A DNA stretch of 64,000 nt from Nocardia harenae NBRC 108248. Its GTDB lineage: Bacteria > Actinomycetota > Actinomycetes > Mycobacteriales > Mycobacteriaceae. Shown piece after piece: positions 18,847 through 26,222 of the stretch; the first letter of the stretch is position 1; each line of letters opens with the position of its first letter. The notes beneath the pieces were generated by a model. That model was not told where the DNA came from. It was given only the letters and a program-made list of their open reading frames with translations, and did no database searches. The DNA lies in contig NZ_BDBH01000004.1 in the NCBI RefSeq assembly GCF_001612885.1, forward strand, positions 496,001-560,000, given 5' to 3'. Made by a program: the position numbers and the translations under genes.

Positions 18847-20364
18847 ATGGGCGGCATCAGCGACTGGCCGGAATTCAACGCCCGCTACGCTCCGGCGAGC
18901 CCGGCGATCGTGTTCGGCGGCCGCACGGAGACCTGGGCCGAATTCGAGCACGCGGTGGCCCACATCGCAGGCGGACTGCGCCGCAACGGCGTGCGGCACG
19001 GTGACCGGGTGGGCATCCTCGCCCAGAACCACCCGCACTACCTGCACGTGGTGCTCGGCGCGGCGCGGATCGGCGCGGTGATCGTCCCGCTGAACATCCG
19101 GCTCTCGGTCACCGAACTGCGGTATCAGATCACGCACAGCGGCCTGGTCTGGCTCTTCCGGGACGCGTCGTTCGCGCGGACGGCGGCCGGGTTCGAGGAT
19201 CTGATCCCGGCCGCGCGCAGCACGGAGATCGACGGGCCGTCCATGGCCGAGCTGCTCGGCGGCGACGGGGTTCGCGCGGCGGCCGACGTCACCCCGGACG
19301 ACCCCGTCGCCATCCTGTACACCAGCGGAACCACCGGGCTGCCCAAGGCCGCGGTGCTCACGCACCGCAACGTGGCGGCGGTGGCGGAGGCCTCCGGCCG
19401 CTGCGACAGCGTCGGCAGCGACGACCGCGTCCTGATCGCCGTCCCGCTCGCCTTCACCGGGCCGCTGCTGCCGACGGCCATGCCGTTCGTGGCGGCGGGG
19501 GCAAGCATCCTGCTGGCCAAGGAGGCGCACATCGACGACATCTTCGACGCCATCGAGCGGCAGCGCGTGACGGTGCTGTCCCAGGTTCCGCTGGTCTACC
19601 AGAAGATGGAGCAGCACCCGCGGTTCCGGAGCGCGGAGCTGTCCGGGTTGCGCAGCGCGCGCAGCGGCGGCTCGCCGATCCCCGAGTCGCTGATCGCGCG
19701 CTGGCAGGAGCGCGGGGTGGCGCTGGTCGGCTCGTACGGGCTCACCGAGGCCTCCGGGCTGGCGCTGCAGCTGCCTGCCGCCGAGGCGAGCCGCAAGATC
19801 GGCTCCGCGGGCGTTCCGATCCTGCACCACCAGATCCGGGTGCTCGACGCGGACGGCCGCGAGTGCGCGCCGGGCCGGGTCGGCGAGCTCCAGGTGCGCG
19901 GCCCCGCGGTGATGTCGCACTACCTGAACGACGAGCAGGCCACCGCGGCCGCCTTCGACGGTGAGTGGCTGCGCACCGGCGATCTGGTGGAGCTGGACGA
20001 CGAGAACTTCGTCAAGATCGTGGACCGGAAGAAGGACATGCTCATCTCCGGCGGGCTGAATGTGTACCCCGCCGAGATCGAGCGGGTGCTCGCCGGCCAT
20101 CCGCATGTCCTGGAAGTCGCGGTCGTCGCGACGCGGGACGAGAAATTCGGCGAGCGGCCGGTGGCGGTCGTCGTCTCGGACAAACCGGAGCTGACGCTCT
20201 CCGACCTGGAGCCGGTACTGGCCGAGCTCGCGGACTACAAACGTCCGGTCCGGCTCGAAGTGGTCGACGAACTCCCGCGCACCATGAGCGGAAAGGTCAT
20301 CCGGCGCGCGCTGGCCGAGCGGTATCACGAGCCTGCGCAGCGCGGTAGTTCACAGCACGCATGA
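18847..20364 (+). CDS. AMP-forming acyl-CoA synthetase
   Basis: A 505-aa member of the ANL superfamily that activates an acid to its CoA thioester using ATP. The P-loop-like motif YTSGTTGLPKAAV is near residue 157, YGLTEASG near 298, the hinge region GDLVELDDENFVKIVDRKKD near 378, and the catalytic Lys in TMSGKVIRR near 482. The ATG starts two bases after the thiolase stop. It is the only ligase in the window and so the likely entry enzyme for the motif B pathway. Confidence 0.93.
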   Translation: MGGISDWPEFNARYAPASPAIVFGGRTETWAEFEHAVAHIAGGLRRNGVRHGDRVGILAQNHPHYLHVVLGAARIGAVIVPLNIRLSVTELRYQITHSGLVWLFRDASFARTAAGFEDLIPAARSTEIDGPSMAELLGGDGVRAAADVTPDDPVAILYTSGTTGLPKAAVLTHRNVAAVAEASGRCDSVGSDDRVLIAVPLAFTGPLLPTAMPFVAAGASILLAKEAHIDDIFDAIERQRVTVLSQVPLVYQKMEQHPRFRSAELSGLRSARSGGSPIPESLIARWQERGVALVGSYGLTEASGLALQLPAAEASRKIGSAGVPILHHQIRVLDADGRECAPGRVGELQVRGPAVMSHYLNDEQATAAAFDGEWLRTGDLVELDDENFVKIVDRKKDMLISGGLNVYPAEIERVLAGHPHVLEVAVVATRDEKFGERPVAVVVSDKPELTLSDLEPVLAELADYKRPVRLEVVDELPRTMSGKVIRRALAERYHEPAQRGSSQHA

Positions 20365-20397
20365 CGACGCATCGAAGAATCGAAGGTGAGTAGGGAC

Positions 20398-21264
20398 ATG
20401 GTGAAGACAACGCTCGTGGTCGGCGCGGGCACGATGGGCAACGGCATCGCGCAGGTTCTCGCGCAGGCGGAGAAGGAGGTGCGGCTCGTCGACGTGACCG
20501 ACGAGGCGCTGCGGCGCGGCCTGGATGCCATCGAGTCCAGCCTGGGCAGGCTGGTGAAGAAGGGCAGGATCACGGCCGACGAATCGGCGGCGGCCCGCGA
20601 CCGGATCGTGCCGTCGACCGACCTGGAGGCCGCGGCCGGGGGAGTGGACTACGTGATCGAGTCCGTGCCGGAGGAGCTGGAGCTGAAGCGGGAGGTCATG
20701 GCCCGGCTGGACGCCGTCGCGCCGGAGCACGCCGTCTTCGCGACCAACACCTCGCAGTTCGGGATCAGCGCGATCGCCTCGGCGACCGCGCGGCCGGACC
20801 GGGTCATCGGCACCCACTGGTTCAATCCGCCGCCGATCATGAAGCTCATCGAGATCGTCCGCGGCATCGGCACCTCCGCCGAGACGCTGGCCACCACCAG
20901 GGAACTCGCCGCGGCCTGCGGCAAGGAGACGATCGTCTGCCAGAAGGAGAACCAGGGCTTCGTCACCTCGCGGCTGATCCTGCTGTTCAACCTCGAGGCC
21001 ATGCGGATCGTCGAGGAGGGGATCGCCTCGGTCGAGGACGTCAACAAGGCCTGCGTGCTCGGCTTCAACCACGCGATGGGCCCGCTGGACACCCTCGACC
21101 TCGGCGGGCTGGACACCACGCTCTTCGCCGCCGAGGCCATGACCCACCACTACGGCGACCGCTTCCGCGCGCCGCAGCTGCTGCGCTCGCTGGTGAACGC
21201 GGGCCGCCTCGGCCGCAAGTCCGGGCACGGGCTCAGCGACTACCGGGAAGGGCAGTCGTCGTGA
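20398..21264 (+). CDS. 3-hydroxyacyl-CoA dehydrogenase (3-hydroxybutyryl-CoA dehydrogenase type)
   Basis: A 288-aa stand-alone dehydrogenase. The NAD motif VVGAGTMGNGIAQ covers residues 6-18, the ESVPEELELK loop follows, the catalytic His is in GTHWFNPPP, and the C-terminal domain ends in GRKSGHGLSDY. The ATG at 20398 is preferred to a GTG at 20386. It oxidises 3-hydroxyacyl-CoA and is coupled by a GTGA overlap to the next gene, a hydratase; the two together replicate the FadB activities. Confidence 0.92.
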   Translation: MVKTTLVVGAGTMGNGIAQVLAQAEKEVRLVDVTDEALRRGLDAIESSLGRLVKKGRITADESAAARDRIVPSTDLEAAAGGVDYVIESVPEELELKREVMARLDAVAPEHAVFATNTSQFGISAIASATARPDRVIGTHWFNPPPIMKLIEIVRGIGTSAETLATTRELAAACGKETIVCQKENQGFVTSRLILLFNLEAMRIVEEGIASVEDVNKACVLGFNHAMGPLDTLDLGGLDTTLFAAEAMTHHYGDRFRAPQLLRSLVNAGRLGRKSGHGLSDYREGQSS

Positions 21265-22061
21265 GCGATCCGCTGGTGCTGCTCGAGGTCGCCGACGGCG
21301 TGGCGACGGTCCGGTTCGACCACCCGCCGGTCAACGCGCTCAGCGGCGAGGTGCTGACCGCGCTGACGGCGGTGGTCGATCGGCTGGAGGCCGACGAGGC
21401 GATCCGCGCGGCGGTGCTCACCGGCACCGGGACCAAGGCGTTCGTCGCAGGCGCCGACATCAGCGAGTTCGCGGAGATGATCGAGCGGGGCACGATGCCC
21501 GCCCGCGCCGCCTCCAGCCGCCTGCTCTTCGATCGCATCGAGGCGCTGCCGATCCCGGTGCTCGCCGCGGTGCAGGCGAGCGCCGTCGGCGGCGGCCTCG
21601 AGCTCGCCCTGCTCTGCGATGTCGTGATCGCCTCCGAGCGGGCCAAGTTCGGGCTCACCGAGACGAAGCTGGGGCTGATCCCCGGCGGCGGCGGCACCCA
21701 GCGGCTGAGCCGCAAGATCGGCATCGGCGCCGCGAAGTACCTGCTGCTCTCCGGCCGGGTGATCCCGGCGGCGGAGGCGCTGCGGCTCGGGCTGATCGAG
21801 CAGACGGCGCCGCCGGAGCAGGTGCTGGAGACCGCGCTCGCGCTCGCGCGCGAGCTCGCCGCGCTGCCCGCGGTGGCCGTGCAGGCCGCCAAGGCCGCGA
21901 TCGACCTCGGCACCCGCCTCCCGCTCGCCGACGGCCTCGACCTGGAGCGCGAGGTCTTCCTGGAGACCTTCGACTCCGACGATTTCCGGCTCGGCTTCGC
22001 CGCCTTCCTGAACAAGCAGCCCGCGACGTTCAACTCCGTCGCCTACCGGCGCCCGCGGTGA
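21261..22061 (+). CDS. Enoyl-CoA hydratase
   Basis: A 266-aa crotonase with the complete hydratase signature: FVAGADISEF, QASAVGGGLELALLCD, then FGLTETKLGLIPGGGGTQRL. Both expected catalytic glutamates (in GGLELA and LTETK) are present. The GTG start overlaps the upstream TGA as GTGA, and its own end overlaps the kinase-like gene in the same way. Confidence 0.92.
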   Translation: MSDPLVLLEVADGVATVRFDHPPVNALSGEVLTALTAVVDRLEADEAIRAAVLTGTGTKAFVAGADISEFAEMIERGTMPARAASSRLLFDRIEALPIPVLAAVQASAVGGGLELALLCDVVIASERAKFGLTETKLGLIPGGGGTQRLSRKIGIGAAKYLLLSGRVIPAAEALRLGLIEQTAPPEQVLETALALARELAALPAVAVQAAKAAIDLGTRLPLADGLDLEREVFLETFDSDDFRLGFAAFLNKQPATFNSVAYRRPR

Positions 22062-23314
22062 GCGGTCCGGCGCTCGCGGGGCAGTGGGGTGCGTTGCAGC
22101 CGTGGGTGGCGGCGGCGCTCGGCGGCGACGTCGTCGACGTGGTGCGGCTCTCCGCGGGCAACTCGCGGACGTCGTGGAAGGTCGGTGCGCGCGGCGCCGA
22201 CGGCATCGTGCGCCGGTACGTCGTGCGCCACGAGCCCGGCTCCGGGCCGCTGAGCGGAACGCCGCTGAACCTCGGGCGCGAGCAGGTGGTCTACGCGGCG
22301 CTCGCGGACCGGGGCGTCGCGGTGCCGCGGCTGCGCGCGGTGCGCCCCGGCGGGGACGCGCTGATCACCGATTTCGCCGCGGGCGACGACCGCTGGGAGC
22401 CGCGGCTGCTGGAGCCGTACCTGCGCGAGCTCGGCGCGCTGCACGCGGTCCCGGTGGACGACCTCGCGCTGCCCGGCTTCGCCCGCTCCTCCCGCGCCGA
22501 TCTCGAGCTCTGGTGGGAGGTGCACGACCGGAAGGCGGCGACCGTGTCGCCGCTGGTCGAGATCGCGCACCGGGTGCTGCTCGACTGCCACCCCGGCGAG
22601 ATCGAGCCGGTGCTCTGCCACGGCGACGCCGGGCCGGCGAACTTCCTGCACGACGGGGAGCGCGTCACCGCCCTGCTGGACTGGGAGTTCTCCCACCTCG
22701 GCGACCCGCACGACGACCTGGCGTGGATCAGCGTGCGCGCGTGGATGTTCGGCGTCGATCTTCCCGACTTCGCGGAGCGGGTGCGCGGCGGCTACCGGCC
22801 GCCCGCGGGCACCGCGCTCGACTCCGCGCGCTTCGCCTACTGGCAGGCGGTGGTGCTGCTGCGCAACCTGATCGTGGTGCTCTCCGCGATCGAGAACGGC
22901 GAGCCGGGCCGCACCCGCTTCGTGCACCTGTCGCTGCGGCCGACGCTGGAGTGGGTGCTGGCGGCGAAGGTCGCCGAGGTGGCAGGCTTCGCCCCGCCCG
23001 CACCACCCCCCGCCCCGGCGGACGGCCCGGCGCGGCCGGGCGGCCACCTGCTGGACGAGATCACCGCCGGGCTGGCCGAGCTGCTGCCCGCGGTCGCCGC
23101 GGATCCGGACGCCACGCGCCGGGTGCGGCTGATGCGGCGGCTCGCCGGCCAGCTCGCCGCCACCTGGAATGTGCGGGTGCCGCCGCCGCCCGGCGAGTAC
23201 GCGGACGCCACCGCCGAGCAGCGGCTGCGCGAACTCGCCGCCGTCGCCGCCGCCGAGCTGAGCGTGCTCCCGCGCTCGGCCCGGATGGCCGCGACCGCGC
23301 TGCCGACACTGTGA
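22058..23314 (+). CDS. Aminoglycoside-phosphotransferase-like kinase, ACAD10/11-N type
   Basis: A 418-aa protein of the APH fold. The catalytic loop CHGDAGPANFL is near residue 187 and the metal-binding LLDWEFSHLGDPHDDLAW near 208. The N-terminus has the Gly-rich-loop-like RLSAGNSRTSWKV. A C-terminal segment of about 110 residues after a Pro/Ala linker (near 308-325) is an extra helical domain. Related kinases occur in acyl-CoA operons and as the N-terminal half of ACAD10/ACAD11, which phosphorylate 4-hydroxyacyl-CoAs so that the hydroxyl can be eliminated. That role would suit a hydroxylated substrate here, but it is inference. Coupled on both sides in the operon. Confidence 0.85.
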   Translation: MSGPALAGQWGALQPWVAAALGGDVVDVVRLSAGNSRTSWKVGARGADGIVRRYVVRHEPGSGPLSGTPLNLGREQVVYAALADRGVAVPRLRAVRPGGDALITDFAAGDDRWEPRLLEPYLRELGALHAVPVDDLALPGFARSSRADLELWWEVHDRKAATVSPLVEIAHRVLLDCHPGEIEPVLCHGDAGPANFLHDGERVTALLDWEFSHLGDPHDDLAWISVRAWMFGVDLPDFAERVRGGYRPPAGTALDSARFAYWQAVVLLRNLIVVLSAIENGEPGRTRFVHLSLRPTLEWVLAAKVAEVAGFAPPAPPPAPADGPARPGGHLLDEITAGLAELLPAVAADPDATRRVRLMRRLAGQLAATWNVRVPPPPGEYADATAEQRLRELAAVAAAELSVLPRSARMAATALPTL

Positions 23315-23345
23315 CCGACACGAATCGCGAAGAGGGACCGAGACA

Positions 23346-24275
23346 ATGGCGATGACACCGAGCGACGACGGCTTCCACCCCGTCGTCCGCGAGCCCGAGC
23401 ACTGGGCCGAGACGGCCTGGTTCGCGGCCGACGTTCCCGACGAGGACCTGGTCATCTGGTTCTACCCGCTCTTCCGTCCCGAGCTGGGGGTGATGTCCTG
23501 TGGCATCTACGTCTTCGGGCCGGGAACGGCCGAGCCGTGGGAGATGCAGTACTACCGGCAGGTGTGGCAGCAGGCGATCCCGCCCGAGGCGAAGGGCCCG
23601 TGCGAGCTGCGCCTGCCCAACAGCCTGAGCTACGAGGTGCTCGAGCCGCTGCGCCGCTACCGGCTGCGCTACGACGACGCCGGGGAATTCAGCGCCGACC
23701 TGACCTTCACCGCGCTGCACGACCCGCACGAGCTCGGGGTCGGCGGCGGCATCGGGCACATCGACCAGTTCGGCCGGCTGCGGGGCACGGTCGAGCTCCG
23801 CGGTCGCACGATCGCGGTCGACAGCATCGAGATGCGCGACCGCACCTGGGGGCCGCGGCGGGAGCTGAAGCAGAAGACCCGGCTCGGCTACAGCTACGGC
23901 GCCGACCGGGACGGCCGCGGTTTCCACTGCTCGGTGCGGTTCGACGCCGAGGACACCTCCCGGTTCATGACCGGGTTCTTCCTCGCCGACGGCGCGACGA
24001 CCGAGCTGCTCGACGCCGAGCGCACCGTCGAACGCGATGCCGCGGGCCGCCCGGTCGCGGTGACCCTGCGGGTGCGCGACGCCGCGGGCGAGCACGAGAT
24101 CACCGGCGTGGTACGCGGCCAGATGACGCTCTACACCAGCCCCTACGTCGTCTTCGTCTCGTCGGTGCGCTGGACCCTGCCGGACGGCGGCACCGCCTAC
24201 GGCGAGGACCAGGACACCTGGTCGCCGGGGCGGCTGCGCGCCTACCGCCGTGCGGAGGGCTTCACCGCGCCCTAG
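23346..24275 (+). CDS. CrtC/AttH-like beta-barrel protein of unknown function
   Basis: A 309-aa protein without signal peptide. It contains WFYPLFRPELGVMSCGIY near residue 38, a GGGIGHIDQFGRLRGTVEL segment near 137, and the hallmark MRDRTWGPRREL near 163, which resembles carotenoid 1,2-hydratase/AttH-like lipocalin-type proteins. Those bind or hydrate isoprenoid double bonds, but catalysis here is unproven. It is common next to acyl-CoA genes in actinobacteria. ATG at 23346 follows GAGGGACCGAGACA. It precedes the TetR gene of the same operon. Confidence 0.75.
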   Translation: MAMTPSDDGFHPVVREPEHWAETAWFAADVPDEDLVIWFYPLFRPELGVMSCGIYVFGPGTAEPWEMQYYRQVWQQAIPPEAKGPCELRLPNSLSYEVLEPLRRYRLRYDDAGEFSADLTFTALHDPHELGVGGGIGHIDQFGRLRGTVELRGRTIAVDSIEMRDRTWGPRRELKQKTRLGYSYGADRDGRGFHCSVRFDAEDTSRFMTGFFLADGATTELLDAERTVERDAAGRPVAVTLRVRDAAGEHEITGVVRGQMTLYTSPYVVFVSSVRWTLPDGGTAYGEDQDTWSPGRLRAYRRAEGFTAP

Positions 24276-24295
24276 GTGATAATGACCGCGACGAG

Positions 24296-24928
24296 GTGAC
24301 AGAAACGAAGGGGAGAGCCGGTGACCGTTCAGTGGCTACGCGGATAACGAATTCCGCGAACGAATCGCGACGCAAACAGCAGATCGTGGCGACGGCGATC
24401 GATCTCTTCCACAGCAAGGGGTACCGGGAGACCTCCCTGGGTGATATCGCGGAGGTCATCGGCTTCACCAAGCCCGCGATCTACTACTACTTCAAGGGCA
24501 AGGAAGACATTCTCTTCGAGATCGTCGACTCGAATGTCGACGCCGCGCTCTCCAGAATTCGTGCCATTTCCGGGCGCGGCGGCTCGCCCGCCGAGCGGCT
24601 CTACGATCTGCTGGTCGCCAATACCGTGGCCGTGCTCGGGAATCTCAAACCCAACACGATCTTCTACAGCTCGCGCGGGATGCTCTCGCCCGAGCGGGAG
24701 CACGACATCCGCCAACGCGAGCGCGAATACACGCGCGTGGTCCGCGATCTGTACGCCGAGGGCGTCGCGGCCGGCGAGCTGCTCGACGTGGATCCGGCCG
24801 TCGCCACGTCGACGCTGCTCGGCGCCTCGATCTGGTCCTACACGTGGTTCGACCCGGAGGGGCGGCTGCCCCGGGACCGGGTCGCCGAGGAGATCGCGCG
24901 GCTGCTGATGTCCGGGTTCCGGCGCTGA
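24296..24928 (+). CDS. TetR/AcrR-family transcriptional regulator
   Basis: About 210 aa. The HTH covers about residues 22-65 (ATAIDLFHSKGYRETSLGD, then IGFTKPAIYYYFKGKEDIL). The C-terminal domain is of the same broad type as that of the TetR at 12630. The start is uncertain: GTG at 24296 or GTG at 24332. It is the last gene of the nine-gene motif B operon. A repressor at the end of the operon it controls is the simplest reading, so it is my first candidate for binding ACTTA-N4-TAAGT at all three sites. Confidence 0.87.
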   Translation: MTETKGRAGDRSVATRITNSANESRRKQQIVATAIDLFHSKGYRETSLGDIAEVIGFTKPAIYYYFKGKEDILFEIVDSNVDAALSRIRAISGRGGSPAERLYDLLVANTVAVLGNLKPNTIFYSSRGMLSPEREHDIRQREREYTRVVRDLYAEGVAAGELLDVDPAVATSTLLGASIWSYTWFDPEGRLPRDRVAEEIARLLMSGFRR

Positions 24929-24938
24929 TCCCCGGCGC

Positions 24939-24970
24939 GGCGGGCCTGCGCCGCGCGGCGCAGGCCCGCC
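24939..24970. terminator. Bidirectional terminator, 32-nt perfect palindrome
   Basis: Bases 24939-24970 are a perfect inverted repeat with no mismatch (left arm GGCGGGCCTGCGCCGC). It lies 10 bases past the TetR stop and 16 bases before the stop of the convergent acyl-CoA dehydrogenase, so it can end both transcripts. Confidence 0.8.
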
Positions 24971-24986
24971 CGATGCGCGGCGCCGG

Positions 24987-26135
24987 TCACAGCCCCAGTG
25001 AGCGCCCGATGATGTCCTTCATGACCTCGGTGGTGCCTGCGTAGATGGTCTGGATGCGGCTGTCGATCCAGGCCCGCGCGATCGGGTACTCCGCCATGTA
25101 CCCGTAGCCGCCGTGCAGCTGGACGCCGCGGTCGACGATCCGCTGGCACAGCTCGGTGGTCCACCACTTGCCCTGCGCGGCCTCGGTCGCGGTGAGCTCG
25201 CCCGCCACGAAGGCCAGGATCATCCGGTCGACGTAGGCCTGGGCGATCTCGGTCTCGGTCTTCATCTCCGCGAGCACGAAGCGGTTGTGCTGGAAGCTGC
25301 CGACCGGCTGTCCGAAGGCCCGGCGCTCGGTGGCGTAGGCGAGCGTCAGCTCGTAGGCCCGGCGAGCCTGGGCGGCGGCCTGGACGGTGACCGCGAGCCG
25401 CTCCTGCACCAGGTGGCTCATCATGACGTAGAAGCCGCGGTTCTCCGCGCCGAGCAGGTTCCCGGCGGGCACCCGCACCCCGTCGAAGAAGAGCTCGGCG
25501 GTGTCCGCCGCGTGCTGGCCCACCTTCACCAGCTTGGCGCCGCGGGAGAAGCCGGGGCGGTCGGCCTCGACGACCAGCAGCGAGATCCCCCTGCGCCCCG
25601 CGGCGGGGTCGGTCTTGACCGCCACCACCACCAGGTCGGCGTTCAGACCGTTGGTGATGAAGGTCTTCGACCCCGTGATCACGTACTCGTCGCCGGTCCT
25701 GATCGCGGTGGTGGCGATCCCCGCGACATCCGAGCCCGCGCCCGGCTCGGTCATCGCCAGCGCCAGGATCGTCTCCCCGGTGACCACGCCGGGGAGCCAG
25801 CGCTTCGCCTGCTCGGGGGTGCAGTTGTGCAGCAGGTAGGGCAGCGCGATATCGGCCTGCAGCGACAGCCCGAGCCCGGCCGTCAGCACATCGGCGGCGG
25901 CCAGCTCCTCGGCGAGGATCGCGTTGTACCGGAAGTCCTCGATGCCGCCGCCCCCGTACTCCTCGGGCGCGGCCACGCCGAGCAGCCCGAGCTCGCCCGC
26001 GGCCAGGAAGAGGTCCCGATCGACGGCGCCCTGCCGCTCCCACCGCTCGCGGTGCGGGACGACGTGCTTGGCGACGAAGCGCCGCACGCTCTCCCGGTAC
26101 TCCTGGTGCTCGGCCTCGAACAGTTGCCGTTCCAT
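24987..26135 (-). CDS. Acyl-CoA dehydrogenase, long-chain/isovaleryl type
   Basis: A 382-aa dehydrogenase. The FAD segment LALAMTEPGAGSDVAGI is near residue 125, ITGSKTFITNG near 155, and QLHGGYGYMAEYPIARAW near 340. The C-terminal segment reads IYAGTTEVMKDIIGR. Where medium-chain enzymes have the catalytic Glu in EGT, this protein has Ala, as in isovaleryl- and long-chain dehydrogenases whose base lies on an earlier helix. That would suit branched substrates. ATG at 26135 follows AGGAG. It diverges from the carboxylase alpha gene across a motif B operator. Confidence 0.92.
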   Translation of the reverse strand: MERQLFEAEHQEYRESVRRFVAKHVVPHRERWERQGAVDRDLFLAAGELGLLGVAAPEEYGGGGIEDFRYNAILAEELAAADVLTAGLGLSLQADIALPYLLHNCTPEQAKRWLPGVVTGETILALAMTEPGAGSDVAGIATTAIRTGDEYVITGSKTFITNGLNADLVVVAVKTDPAAGRRGISLLVVEADRPGFSRGAKLVKVGQHAADTAELFFDGVRVPAGNLLGAENRGFYVMMSHLVQERLAVTVQAAAQARRAYELTLAYATERRAFGQPVGSFQHNRFVLAEMKTETEIAQAYVDRMILAFVAGELTATEAAQGKWWTTELCQRIVDRGVQLHGGYGYMAEYPIARAWIDSRIQTIYAGTTEVMKDIIGRSLGL

Positions 26136-26153
26136 CGGTCTCCTCGAATATTT

Positions 26154-26167
26154 ACTTACCGTTAAGT
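26154..26167. promoter_or_regulatory. Motif B operator between divergent genes
   Basis: ACTTA-CCGT-TAAGT lies between the acyl-CoA dehydrogenase (minus) and the carboxylase alpha gene (plus). The flanks also match the other two sites (TTT before, CGAAT after, in one orientation). A -10-like TACCGT (26157-26162) sits in it for the plus strand, but its -35 (ATCGGT) is weak, which would suit a regulated or activated promoter. Confidence 0.75.
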
Positions 26168-26222
26168 CGAATGGTAGCATCGGTGGCAATTCAGCGGCCA
26201 CCGTGGCGGATAGGGGTTCTTG

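Noticed and set aside
24282-24298. A 5-codon frame (ATG at 24282) overlapping the TetR start
   Set aside because: Too short and without a ribosome site; such overlaps arise easily by chance, unlike the two longer leaders with strong ribosome sites.
8385-26167. Motif B as a KstR or KstR2 (sterol regulon) site
   Set aside because: KstR sites as I know them centre on AAC-N2-GTT and KstR2 sites on CAAG/CTTG; ACTTA-N4-TAAGT fits neither. No core sterol ring-degradation genes (hsa, kst) are in the window.
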